Assembly (NCBI RefSeq): GCF_000425305.1
Contig: NZ_KE384348.1
Coordinates: 82,825 to 132,704, forward strand
Direction: 5' to 3'
Origin: Psychroserpens burtonensis DSM 12212
Lineage (GTDB): Bacteria > Bacteroidota > Bacteroidia > Flavobacteriales > Flavobacteriaceae
Length of the DNA: 49,880 nt
Under the pieces are notes generated by a model. The model ran no database searches, had not been told where the DNA came from, and saw nothing but the letters and a program-made list of their open reading frames with translations. The position numbers were made by a program, and so were the translations under genes. Shown piece after piece: positions 17,350-24,312 of the stretch; position 1 is the first letter of the stretch; every line of letters begins with the position of its first letter.

Positions 17350-18273
17350 ATGAGAGAACATAGATACACTTTAGAGCCTTACAAGGGGATGAAGACACGT
17401 TTCCGCTGTCCTAATTGTAACAAGAGTAACGTATTTACCAAGTATATTGATTTACACACCAACGAGTATTTAAACGATGCCGTTGGTTGCTGTAATCGGC
17501 TAATTAAATGCGGTTACCACTACAAGCCAAAACAGTATTTTGAAGATAATAATATTTCATTTAATACCTCATCGAGTCAACGGTTTACGTATAGAGTTAA
17601 GCCGAAACCAAAACCAACGACAAGTTTTATAAATGCTGAGGTTATGCAAAAGAGCAAAACAAGTAAAAGTAATAACAATTTTATTAAGTTCCTTTCTAAT
17701 ATTTGGGATTTTGAAACAGTTAATTATTTAGCAATTAAATATAATATCGGCACTTCTAAACTATGGAGCGGTGCGACGGTTTTTTGGCAAGTAGATATAA
17801 ACAGGAGGATAAGAAGCGGAAAAATAATGCTTTACAATGCTTCTAATGGCAAAAGAGTAAAGAAGCCTTACAATCATATTAACTGGGTGCATAAAGCTTT
17901 AAAACTTGATGCTTTCAATTTAGAGCAATGTTATTTTGGCGAACACTTACTAAAAGAAGATACAAGTAAACCAGTTGCTATTGTAGAGAGCGAAAAGACA
18001 GCGATTATTTCGAGCGTGTTTTTACCTGAGTTTATCTGGTTGGCTTGTGGTTCTGTTAATAATCTGAATGAAGCCAAAACAAAAGCACTAAAAGGGCGTA
18101 ACGTGGTTCTATTCCCTGACCTTAATTGTTTTGATTTATGGAACGACAAGATTCCGCATCTTACAAGACTAGCGAGTTTTAGAACATCTACTTTATTAGA
18201 AGATAATGCGATAGAAACAGAGAAAAAGCAAGGTTTAGATATTGCAGATTATTTATTAAAAACTAAATATTAA
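17350..18273 (+). CDS. Zinc-finger / Toprim-like primase-related protein (DUF6371 type)
   Basis: A 307-aa protein. The N-terminus has a CHC2-like zinc motif: RCPNC (Cys20, Cys23), CC (47-48) and KCGYH (Cys54, His57). The C-terminal half has a Toprim-like core: KPVAIVESEKTAIISSVF (Glu of the first strand) and NVVLFPDLNCFDLWNDK (Asp motif, with the middle residue varied). This layout fits the Bacteroidota DUF6371 proteins of mobile elements, probably primases or primase remnants. It lies 50 bases after the SF3 helicase and 4 bases before the next gene. Catalytic activity is uncertain because the central region between zinc finger and Toprim is short. Confidence 0.8.
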   Translation: MREHRYTLEPYKGMKTRFRCPNCNKSNVFTKYIDLHTNEYLNDAVGCCNRLIKCGYHYKPKQYFEDNNISFNTSSSQRFTYRVKPKPKPTTSFINAEVMQKSKTSKSNNNFIKFLSNIWDFETVNYLAIKYNIGTSKLWSGATVFWQVDINRRIRSGKIMLYNASNGKRVKKPYNHINWVHKALKLDAFNLEQCYFGEHLLKEDTSKPVAIVESEKTAIISSVFLPEFIWLACGSVNNLNEAKTKALKGRNVVLFPDLNCFDLWNDKIPHLTRLASFRTSTLLEDNAIETEKKQGLDIADYLLKTKY

Positions 18274-18277
18274 CAAA

Positions 18278-18934
18278 ATGAAAAAAGAAAAAAGTTTACA
18301 AAAGTTGACGGATATTGAAGATTTAAATTCAATAAAAGATGTTGAAAATTATTTAGTCGAAAATCCTGATTCTAAAAAGCAACTAAGAAAAAGTTTACTC
18401 AATAGATTAGGCGAAAATTACTTAGACAAATCAGGGAAAGAATTTGTACTTGTTGAAATGTTAACCTCTGTTTTGGATGACCAAAATAAAAAGGATGAAA
18501 TTAGAAATATAACCTATGAATATAATCATACCTTAATCACAAGTTTTATTCATAATTATGTATTGGAAAATCGCTGTTTTCCTGTAATGACTCATATTCA
18601 AACTGAGACCAAATTATCAAGACAAACAATTTATAATCATTTAAAAAATGGAATATCAGATAAGCGCAATACTTTAGTAAAAGGCAAAAATGAAATAATG
18701 GCAATGCAAGCGTTACAGAAACTTTACTTAATCGGTATTGAAGACAGAAACGCAAGTGCTTTAAAACACTTTATTCAGCTTTCAGGAGTAGCAAACAGCA
18801 ACACCGCAAACGTTAATAATTATATTCAAATTAATAATTTAAAAATATCGAATGAAGATTTTGATAAACTACCCAAACAAGATATTTTAGAGATTGAATG
18901 TATCGTATCGAAAGCACTAGAACAAACAAAGTAA
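18278..18934 (+). CDS. HTH protein of unknown function, weakly terminase-small-subunit-like
   Basis: A 218-aa cytoplasmic protein. A helix-turn-helix lies at about 105-135 (THIQTETKLSRQTIYNHLKN). A helical segment follows (IMAMQALQKLYLIGIEDRNASALKHFIQLSG), then an Asn-rich linker (NTANVNNYIQINNLKISNEDF) and a short C-terminal helix. The order HTH, then a helix with a residue pattern like A..L...A..GD..A.K..L..SG, then a linker resembles phage terminase small subunits, but the match is weak and unverified. It is last in the plus-strand replication operon, where satellite islands can carry a terS-like gene. A plain transcriptional regulator is equally possible. Confidence 0.6.
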   Translation: MKKEKSLQKLTDIEDLNSIKDVENYLVENPDSKKQLRKSLLNRLGENYLDKSGKEFVLVEMLTSVLDDQNKKDEIRNITYEYNHTLITSFIHNYVLENRCFPVMTHIQTETKLSRQTIYNHLKNGISDKRNTLVKGKNEIMAMQALQKLYLIGIEDRNASALKHFIQLSGVANSNTANVNNYIQINNLKISNEDFDKLPKQDILEIECIVSKALEQTK

Positions 18935-19063
18935 AAACCAAGTTGCTATAATGACAAACCAACAAAGTGCTATATTAAGCTGATGAAACAGATTAATATA
19001 GCTGACTGAGTCGCTAATCATGATATTAAAAGATTAAAAACCTTTATAATTCAGTTTTTAATT

Positions 19064-19348
19064 TCATGTTAGAAATACAAATATAGATTGAATTACTACG
19101 GAAATTAAAAAAAGCACAAACATGATTATAACTATAATGTTTATGTTTTTTAAATATTTCGTGCTTGCGCTATCACTATTTGAAATAACTTTCAACTCTA
19201 ATTCAAAAAAGAGATTAGCATTATCATTATAAGCTTTTTGAGTCTCTTCATTAGTTTTCTTATAATTACTCATATTCTTAAAATAAACACTTTTATTTAC
19301 TGGATTCAAAAGCGCTAAATCTTTCATTTTCTCTAGATACTGACTCAT
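19064..19348 (-). CDS. Small single-pass membrane protein
   Basis: From the ATG at 19348 (MSQYLEKMKDLALLNPVNKS) it encodes 94 aa: a polar helical N-terminal domain and one strongly hydrophobic C-terminal segment (INIIVIIMFVLFLISVVIQSIFVF) close to the end. The frame opens upstream to 19387, but the extra 13 residues look untranslated. It is probably a tail-anchored or C-in membrane protein. No family is recognised. It lies opposite the replication operon, as cargo or immunity genes do in small islands. Confidence 0.6.
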   Translation of the reverse strand: MSQYLEKMKDLALLNPVNKSVYFKNMSNYKKTNEETQKAYNDNANLFFELELKVISNSDSASTKYLKNINIIVIIMFVLFLISVVIQSIFVFLT

Positions 19349-19516
19349 ATTTTTTAAATTGATTTTATCATTAAAACAAACGGACATACCCCCAAATCAT
19401 GGGAAATAAAGCAATGTTCACAGGTACACGCTAATTTTTCTATTTTCATAAAACTTTTGGTAAATTTTATAATAGTTAAAACCCCTATAAATGTATCGTA
19501 ATTAAAAGTTTAATGA

Positions 19517-19702
19517 CTACTGGTTTATCCTTTCCTGCCAATTATTATCTTTACGAATTTGCTCAATTTCTTTAACTGAAATATAAGTTAGAAATAAATA
19601 ACTTAAAACACCAATAATAGTAGTTATCCCGAAAAAAACTATCCACGCTTTAATTACAAGTAATATTGAAATAATCTTATCTAGCTTTTCACTTTCCTCC
19701 AT
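19517..19702 (-). CDS. 61-aa membrane protein of unknown function
   Basis: MEESEKLDKIISIL is followed by one long hydrophobic stretch (VIKAWIVFFGITTIIGVLSYLFLTYI) and a charged tail (KEIEQIRKDNNWQERINQ). The small size, a single membrane segment and charged ends are typical of small membrane modulators. It is transcribed with the neighbouring minus-strand genes. No family can be named. Confidence 0.55.
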   Translation of the reverse strand: MEESEKLDKIISILLVIKAWIVFFGITTIIGVLSYLFLTYISVKEIEQIRKDNNWQERINQ

Positions 19703-19764
19703 GTTGAACTGATTATTTTTGAACTAATTATTTTTCAAATATAATATAACGTTATTGTAAATAG

Positions 19765-20373
19765 TTATTCATTATTCAGTAAACAAACTATAGTTTGCAT
19801 AAGCTCTTTACCTTGTTCAGGTGTAAAGTCCTCCTCTACATAGCTTTTAGATGTCCAAATTCGCATTGTTTCAATTTCTTTAGTTCGTAACATTTCTAAC
19901 TCTTTTTTCTTTCCGAACGAATTCCCAAAATATAGTGTGAATTTAGATTTACAATTAAATTTTCCATTATTCACTAATTCCATTCTTGTTCCATCTCTAA
20001 ACAAAACATTCATTTTATCGTCATCATCAATACAACCTCCAGCACCTACAGCTTGAGTACTGATAATAATAGTACCACTAGAGCCTTTCATTAGAAAGAT
20101 TCCGAATCCGTTTTTCCCTCCATTCTTTGACACCATTAAAACCTTTTTTGATGACGTTGAAGATTTCCCTGTCATTTTATCTGTATCGGTAGAAATTAAC
20201 TTAGAACAGTCTAACGTAACTGATTTTTCAGTTTTGATATTTTCATCATACTCCCAACTTCCATTTTCGTTTAAAATTACTTTTTTTCCGTCTTTAGTAG
20301 TCGCTTCAGTCTGTGCTATTAAACTTAAAGTTGAAATAGTGAATACTGCTAACATTAAGATTGTTTTTCTCAT
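19765..20373 (-). CDS. Exported protein of unknown function
   Basis: A 202-aa protein with a signal peptide (MRKTILMLAVFTISTLSLIAQ). An N-terminal motif TTKDGKKVILNENGSWEY recurs in many Bacteroidota exported proteins as a short 'KDGkkViLndnGTWey' repeat. The rest (about 50-195) forms an alternating hydrophobic pattern with three cysteines (LDCSKL, GGCIDDDDK, FNCKSK) and a C-terminal helix ending in CLLNNE. Function unknown. It is first of the minus-strand cargo genes and the only one with an export signal; a defence, adhesion or superinfection role cannot be argued from sequence. Confidence 0.7.
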   Translation of the reverse strand: MRKTILMLAVFTISTLSLIAQTEATTKDGKKVILNENGSWEYDENIKTEKSVTLDCSKLISTDTDKMTGKSSTSSKKVLMVSKNGGKNGFGIFLMKGSSGTIIISTQAVGAGGCIDDDDKMNVLFRDGTRMELVNNGKFNCKSKFTLYFGNSFGKKKELEMLRTKEIETMRIWTSKSYVEEDFTPEQGKELMQTIVCLLNNE

Positions 20374-20480
20374 GGTTTATTTTAGTTTTAATTATTGAAA
20401 AATAAAGGTAAAAATTTTCCATAAATAAAAATTACGGTTTCCCTCAATTTACAATTTCAAAAATCAAGTATATTTACACT

Positions 20481-20636
20481 ATGCGACTCTTTCATAAAAA
20501 AGACAAACGTTATAACAATCAGCAAGACAACTACACGGATAAGTACAGCAATACTTTTAAACTAGGATTGTTTTATGCTTTAATTTGTGGAATAAGTTAT
20601 GGACTATACACCCTGTACACTATTTATTTAAAATGA
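20481..20636 (+). CDS. 51-aa basic membrane-anchored peptide
   Basis: The reading frame from ATG 20481 to TGA 20634-20636 gives MRLFHKKDKRYNNQQDNY, a basic/polar head, then one hydrophobic segment (FKLGLFYALICGISYGLYTLY) ending TIYLK. It is divergent from the 19765-20373 gene and 40 bases upstream of the zinc-ribbon gene, so it may be first in a small plus-strand operon. The coding call rests on the coherent head-plus-TM layout only. Confidence 0.45.
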   Translation: MRLFHKKDKRYNNQQDNYTDKYSNTFKLGLFYALICGISYGLYTLYTIYLK

Positions 20637-20675
20637 CTGTTTACTATTAAAAAACACAGATAATAATTTAAAATT

Positions 20676-20882
20676 ATGGCTCTAATCAACTGTCCAGAAT
20701 GCAGTACCCAAGTATCAAATAAAGCTGACAAATGCCCAAATTGTGCATACCCTCTGAAAACAAAATCTAATGTTGAATCAGAAGGTTGTTTTCTTCAAAC
20801 ATTGAACTTTGGCTGTTCTCTGATTGGTATTATTATATTAATTTTGATTATAATTTTCGTGTTTGCTGCACTTTCAAATTAA
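20676..20882 (+). CDS. Zinc-ribbon single-pass membrane protein
   Basis: A 68-aa protein with an N-terminal four-Cys zinc ribbon (INCPECSTQV...KCPNCAYPL) and a C-terminal hydrophobic segment (LIGIIILILIIIFVFAALSN). This zinc-ribbon-plus-TM architecture is widespread and usually uncharacterised. It overlaps no other gene and ends 7 bases before the next start. It lies inside the island near attR. Confidence 0.75.
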   Translation: MALINCPECSTQVSNKADKCPNCAYPLKTKSNVESEGCFLQTLNFGCSLIGIIILILIIIFVFAALSN

Positions 20883-20889
20883 AACAAGA

Positions 20890-21114
20890 ATGACATTATA
20901 CGAGTTCAACATATTATACGTAAACGAACGTATGGAGGCTGTTAATCAATATGGCACTTTCATAGACAACTATATTACTAAAACAGAACGCTGTAACCTC
21001 TACGCAATCAATAAGTTCTTTGTTGAGGTCGTGTATGATGGAGTACATAACACAATAACAGAAGTAAGAAGTTTTAAAACTGGTCGTTTATTAGATAAGT
21101 ATTCAAACCTATAA
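20890..21114 (+). CDS. Small unknown protein at the right end of the element
   Basis: Starting at ATG 20890 (MTLYEFNILYVNERMEAVNQ) it encodes 74 aa, hydrophilic, with a beta-rich pattern (YGTFIDNYITK, FFVEVVYDGVHNTITEVRSF). A longer frame from 20863 would overlap the zinc-ribbon gene, so 20890 is preferred. This small fold resembles short proteins found in Bacteroidota islands, but no function is known. Iteron array B follows immediately. Confidence 0.65.
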   Translation: MTLYEFNILYVNERMEAVNQYGTFIDNYITKTERCNLYAINKFFVEVVYDGVHNTITEVRSFKTGRLLDKYSNL

Positions 21115-21118
21115 AAAC

Positions 21119-21163
21119 ATAATGTAGGTAATGTATAAAATGTAGCCTAAAACAAAAAGAATA
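21119..21163 (+). repeat. Iteron array B: three 9-bp units near attR
   Basis: Units ATAATGTAG, GTAATGTAT, AAAATGTAG (21119-21145) are followed by CCT and AAAACAAAAAGAATA (21149-21163). About 42 of 51 positions match the reverse complement of the 13622-13672 region. In the excised circle this array would lie upstream of int. Confidence 0.7.
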
Positions 21164-21210
21164 AATTAGAGTTCGTTATTTGCTTACAAAAAAGGTGTTA
21201 ATTCTAACAA

Positions 21211-21229
21211 AGTGTGAAAATAGTGTGAA
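21211..21229 (+). promoter_or_regulatory. Right putative integrase arm-type site
   Basis: AGTGTGAAAATAGTGTGAA, identical to 12260-12278, lies 51 bases inside attR. See the left copy for the argument. Confidence 0.6.
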
Positions 21230-21242
21230 AATGATAAAATAA

Positions 21243-21273
21243 AAAAAGCCTTCAATCTCTTGAAAGCCTTATT
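21243..21273 (-). terminator. Imperfect hairpin downstream of tRNA-Arg on the element side
   Basis: The arms centre on TTCAA (21251-21255) and TTGAA (21260-21264), with partial GC pairing outside. On the minus strand it is followed by a run of seven T. It could terminate tRNA-Arg transcription now that the chromosomal terminator (12048-12078) has been displaced. Confidence 0.45.
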
Positions 21274-21280
21274 AACACTA

Positions 21281-21329
21281 GTGACCTCGACTGGATTCAA
21301 ACCAGTAACCTCTTGAGCCGTAATCAAGT
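21281..21329 (-). repeat. attR: 3' part of the intact tRNA-Arg
   Basis: 49 bases identical to attL. Together with the 5' half (21330-21355) they rebuild a complete tRNA gene. The element evidently carries its own copy of the tRNA 3' end, so integration does not destroy the gene. Confidence 0.9.
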
Positions 21330-21355
21330 GCGCTATTCAGTTGCGCCACGAGGCC
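21282..21355 (-). tRNA. tRNA-Arg (anticodon ACG)
   Basis: On the minus strand the acceptor GGCCTCG pairs with CGAGGTC (one G-T), discriminator A. The D-arm is GCGC/GCGC, the anticodon stem CTTGA/TCAAG with loop TTACGGC (anticodon ACG), and the T-arm ACTGG/CCAGT with loop TTTGAAT. CCA is not encoded. The 3' 48 bases coincide with the element's attachment repeat. Confidence 0.95.
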
Positions 21356-21458
21356 TTTTTAAGTGGGTGCAAATATAATACATTTATTAAATTATTACCA
21401 AACTATTATTTCAAAAATTCTAAATACTTATTTTTGTACTCAATTTCAAATCCAAATT

Positions 21459-22019
21459 ATGCAATTCATTCTAGATCCGTGGCCTTGGTATGTTTGTGGT
21501 CCTCTCATCGCTATTATTATGTTTATCCTTATTTATTTCGGAAAAACATTTGGTATATCATCCAATCTTAGAACACTCTGCTCCTGGGCTGGTGCTGGTA
21601 AAAATGTAAAATTCTTTGATTTTGATTGGAAAACACAACGTTGGAATCTTACAGTAGTTTTGGGAGCTATTATTGGTGGCTTTTTAGCACACTTATACCT
21701 CTCTTCACCAATTAACATTGATTTAAACCCAGAAACTGTTAAAACGCTTAATACCCTAGGTTTTGAGAACGCTGGCCAATCGTTGCTACCTCCAGAATTA
21801 TATAGCTGGGATGCTGCGCTTAGCATCAAAGGGCTGGCTATTTTAATTATTGGTGGATTTCTAGTTGGCTTTGGCACTCGCTACGCTGGAGGTTGCACAT
21901 CTGGACATGCCATTACTGGCCTAAGTAGTTTACAATTGCCATCATTAATTGCTGTTATAGGCTTCTTTATAGGAGGCCTTATCATGATTCATTTATTATT
22001 TCCTTTAATTTTTAGTTAG
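21459..22019 (+). CDS. YeeE/YedE (DUF395) family sulfur-compound transporter, N-terminal half
   Basis: A 186-aa membrane protein from ATG 21459 ([20 protein letters not shown]). About five hydrophobic segments are visible. The family motif [28 protein letters not shown] contains the conserved Cys (GGCTSGH) that in YeeE (TsuA) helps pass thiosulfate. At about half the length of full YeeE it is complemented by the next gene, which starts one base after this stop. Likely role: import of thiosulfate or a related sulfur species. The frame is open upstream, but residues before MQFIL overlap the region just after the tRNA and look non-coding. Confidence 0.88.
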   Translation: MQFILDPWPWYVCGPLIAIIMFILIYFGKTFGISSNLRTLCSWAGAGKNVKFFDFDWKTQRWNLTVVLGAIIGGFLAHLYLSSPINIDLNPETVKTLNTLGFENAGQSLLPPELYSWDAALSIKGLAILIIGGFLVGFGTRYAGGCTSGHAITGLSSLQLPSLIAVIGFFIGGLIMIHLLFPLIFS

Positions 22020-22020
22020 T

Positions 22021-22431
22021 ATGATACAATATTTAAAATTTTTATTCGTCGGAATTCTCTTCGGAATCGTACTCGTAAAGTCTGAAGCAGTCTCATGGTA
22101 CCGTATTTACGAAATGTTCAAATTTGAATCATTTCACATGTTTGGTATTATTGGAACAGCTGTTATTACCGGAATTATCTTACTCCTTATTAGCAAAAAA
22201 CTAAAAAATATAAATGGTGGTTTAATGACTGTACCCAAAAAAGAAAAAGGTTTTACACGCTATATTATTGGCGGAACCATTTTTGGTTTGGGCTGGGCTT
22301 TGTCTGGTGCTTGTCCCGGACCAATGTACATTCTGGTCGGTACCGGAGCATTTTCTGTGATTATACTAATTCTCGCTGCCCTTTTAGGAACGTATGTTTA
22401 CGGTTTGATGAAAGACAAATTACCACATTAG
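22021..22431 (+). CDS. YeeE/YedE (DUF6691) family transporter, C-terminal half
   Basis: A 136-aa membrane protein with about four hydrophobic segments and the second conserved cysteine motif GLGWALSGACPGPMYILVGTG. With the preceding gene it forms a split, two-polypeptide YeeE-type sulfur transporter, a common arrangement next to persulfide dioxygenases. Start ATG 22021 lies one base after the previous stop, so the two are coupled. Confidence 0.88.
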   Translation: MIQYLKFLFVGILFGIVLVKSEAVSWYRIYEMFKFESFHMFGIIGTAVITGIILLLISKKLKNINGGLMTVPKKEKGFTRYIIGGTIFGLGWALSGACPGPMYILVGTGAFSVIILILAALLGTYVYGLMKDKLPH

Positions 22432-22443
22432 CAAAAGTTAGTG

Positions 22444-22480
22444 TTTGTCGGTTCTAAAAAAAGAATACTTCGTATCTTTG
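22444..22480 (+). promoter_or_regulatory. Possible promoter of the persulfide dioxygenase gene
   Basis: TATCTTTG (22473-22480) fits TAnnTTTG. A TTTG at 22444-22447 is 25 bases upstream, slightly wider than usual. The gene starts at 22538. It would give the downstream gene its own promoter in addition to readthrough from the transporter pair. Confidence 0.35.
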
Positions 22481-22537
22481 AGATGGAAAAAATTTAAAAA
22501 CACAACGCTTTTTTAGATAATTGAAATTGATATTCTT

Positions 22538-23944
22538 ATGATAATCGAACAAATATATACAAACTGTTTAGCACAAGGCGCTTACTATATTGAATCTAAT
22601 GGAGAGGTTGCCATAATAGATCCACTTCGTGAAACACAAGCTTACATAGAGAAGGCTGATAAAAACAAAGCCAAAATTAAATATATTTTTGAAACACATT
22701 TTCATGCAGATTTTGTTTCAGGACATATCGATTTAGCAAAAAAAACTGGCGCGACAATTATTTATGGGCCAGGAGCTGAAACTTCCTATGAGATTCATTC
22801 AGCAAAAGATAACGAAGAATTTAAACTAGGAAATATTACTATTAAAGCCTGGCATACTCCTGGTCATACTTTAGAGTCAACAACTTATTTGTTAATTGAC
22901 GAGAATGGAAATAATCATGCCATTTTTTCTGGTGATACTTTATTTTTGGGTGATGTTGGGAGACCTGACTTAGCAATAAAATCTGATTTAACAAAAGAAG
23001 ATTTAGCAGCTATGTTATTTGATTCTCTCCGGAATAAAATAATGCCTCTCGCAGATGATGTCATTGTTTATCCAGCTCATGGTGCAGGTTCTGCCTGCGG
23101 AAAAAATCTGAGCAAAGAAACTGTGGGAACTATTGGAGATCAAAAAGAAACCAATTATGCCTTAAGAGCAGACATGACTAAAGCCGAATTTGTAAAAGAA
23201 GTATTAGACGGCATTGCTCCTCCTCCACAATATTTTGCAAAAAATGCCATGTTAAATAAAACAGGCTATGATACTTTTGAAACTGTATTAAAAACAGGAA
23301 ACATCGCTTTATCTCCTGAAGACTTTGAAGCTATGGCTAATCATGAAGAGGCTTTAGTACTTGATGTGAGACCTCAAAGTGACTATATAAAAAGTCATAT
23401 CCCTAATTCAATTTTTATTGGTCTAAATGGTACATTTGCACCTTGGGTTGGTGCTCTAATTAAAGACATCAAACAACCTATAATTTTAGTAGTTCCTGAT
23501 GGTAAAAGTCAAGAAGCGGTGACACGTTTATCCCGTGTAGGTTATGATAATACTTTAGGATATTTAAAGGGTGGTATTGCCGCTTGGATTTCCGCAGGAA
23601 AAGACATTGACACATTAGAATCTATATCTGCCACAGAGTTTTCAAACCGAGTTAAAACAGGTAATGTTAATATTCTAGACGTTAGAAGAGACGGTGAGTT
23701 TCAAAGCATGCATCTTGAAGATGCTAAACATTTTGCTCTAGATTTGATTAACGAGCAAATGAATGATGTTTCTAAAGACAAAACCTATTATATCCATTGC
23801 GCTGGTGGCTACAGAAGTGTCATCGCTGCCTCTATTTTACAAGCACGAGGATTTCATAAACTAGTGGACATAGCTGGTGGTTTTGATGCAATTAAAACCA
23901 CAGATTTACCGATGACAGATTTTGTTTGTCCATCGACATTGTAA
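22538..23944 (+). CDS. CstB-like persulfide dioxygenase (metallo-beta-lactamase fold) with two rhodanese domains
   Basis: A 468-aa cytoplasmic enzyme. Residues 1-~245 are an ETHE1/Blh-type metallo-beta-lactamase domain: THFHADFVSGH (His54, His56, Asp58), HTPGHT, SGDTLFLGDVGRPDL and YPAHGAGSACGKN. A first rhodanese-like domain (about 265-355) has no Cys in its active loop (LVVPDGKSQEA), so it is probably inactive. The second (about 365-465) has the catalytic loop HCAGGYRS with Cys421. This MBL-pseudorhodanese-rhodanese order matches CstB, which oxidises low-molecular-weight persulfides to sulfite and then thiosulfate. With the YeeE pair it forms a sulfide/persulfide handling module. No CsoR/CstR-type regulator is adjacent. 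Confidence 0.92.
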   Translation: MIIEQIYTNCLAQGAYYIESNGEVAIIDPLRETQAYIEKADKNKAKIKYIFETHFHADFVSGHIDLAKKTGATIIYGPGAETSYEIHSAKDNEEFKLGNITIKAWHTPGHTLESTTYLLIDENGNNHAIFSGDTLFLGDVGRPDLAIKSDLTKEDLAAMLFDSLRNKIMPLADDVIVYPAHGAGSACGKNLSKETVGTIGDQKETNYALRADMTKAEFVKEVLDGIAPPPQYFAKNAMLNKTGYDTFETVLKTGNIALSPEDFEAMANHEEALVLDVRPQSDYIKSHIPNSIFIGLNGTFAPWVGALIKDIKQPIILVVPDGKSQEAVTRLSRVGYDNTLGYLKGGIAAWISAGKDIDTLESISATEFSNRVKTGNVNILDVRRDGEFQSMHLEDAKHFALDLINEQMNDVSKDKTYYIHCAGGYRSVIAASILQARGFHKLVDIAGGFDAIKTTDLPMTDFVCPSTL

Positions 23945-23960
23945 ATTTAAACATACGAAG

Positions 23961-24236
23961 CTAAATTATCTCGGCACTTAAACCGGCTTCTAAAAGCATT
24001 GTACAACGAGGCTCTAACTCTTTATACTCCCCTGTTTTCACAGTACATTGGCCCTTATAATGCACCAATATCGCACATTGTTCTGCCTGCTCTGATGTAT
24101 GATCACATGCATAGATTAAGGTCTCTATAACGTGATCAAATGTATTGACATCGTCATTATACAATACAATCTCATTGAGAGGTAACTCGAGAGTATCAAC
24201 GAGGTGTTCTTCTTTTACTTTTTCTTTTGTGCTCAT
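23961..24236 (-). CDS. clpS: ClpS, ATP-dependent Clp protease adaptor
   Basis: A 91-aa protein from ATG 24236 (MSTKEKVKEEHLVDTL). The ClpS core is clear: EIVLYNDDVNTFDHVIETL, where NDD-x-x-T-F holds the N-degron pocket, and the Cys/His-containing helices ACDHTSEQAEQCAILVHYKG. It delivers substrates with N-terminal destabilising residues to ClpAP/ClpCP. The frame opens 4 codons further up (24248), but the MST start is more typical. It is convergent with the persulfide dioxygenase gene, 16 bases apart. Confidence 0.93.
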   Translation of the reverse strand: MSTKEKVKEEHLVDTLELPLNEIVLYNDDVNTFDHVIETLIYACDHTSEQAEQCAILVHYKGQCTVKTGEYKELEPRCTMLLEAGLSAEII

Positions 24237-24312
24237 TATTTGGTGCATAGCAATTTATTTAATGAGGTTGATGATTCCGGTTTTGCAAAATTAGAAAAAA
24301 CTCCTCAATAAA

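Larger units (their letters stand above)
12098..21329. mobile_element. 9.2-kb integrative element in tRNA-Arg, satellite-like
   Basis: Perfect 49-bp direct repeats (12098-12146 and 21281-21329) covering the 3' part of tRNA-Arg bound the element. In order it carries integrase, a 450-aa unknown, HTH/excisionase-like, winged-helix-like, SF3 helicase, Zn/Toprim primase and an HTH protein, all on plus; then three small minus-strand genes and three small plus-strand genes. No capsid, portal, tail, lysis, relaxase or conjugation gene is visible. Int + Xis + primase/helicase + a possible terminase-like protein in a <10-kb tRNA-inserted unit resembles phage-satellite islands; a mobilisable genomic island without a relaxase is the alternative. 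Excision would leave one intact tRNA. Confidence 0.85.

Noticed and set aside
15800-18273. Complete P4-alpha-like primase-helicase
   Set aside because: The primase and helicase parts are in separate genes, and no full catalytic primase domain can be seen in the helicase protein.
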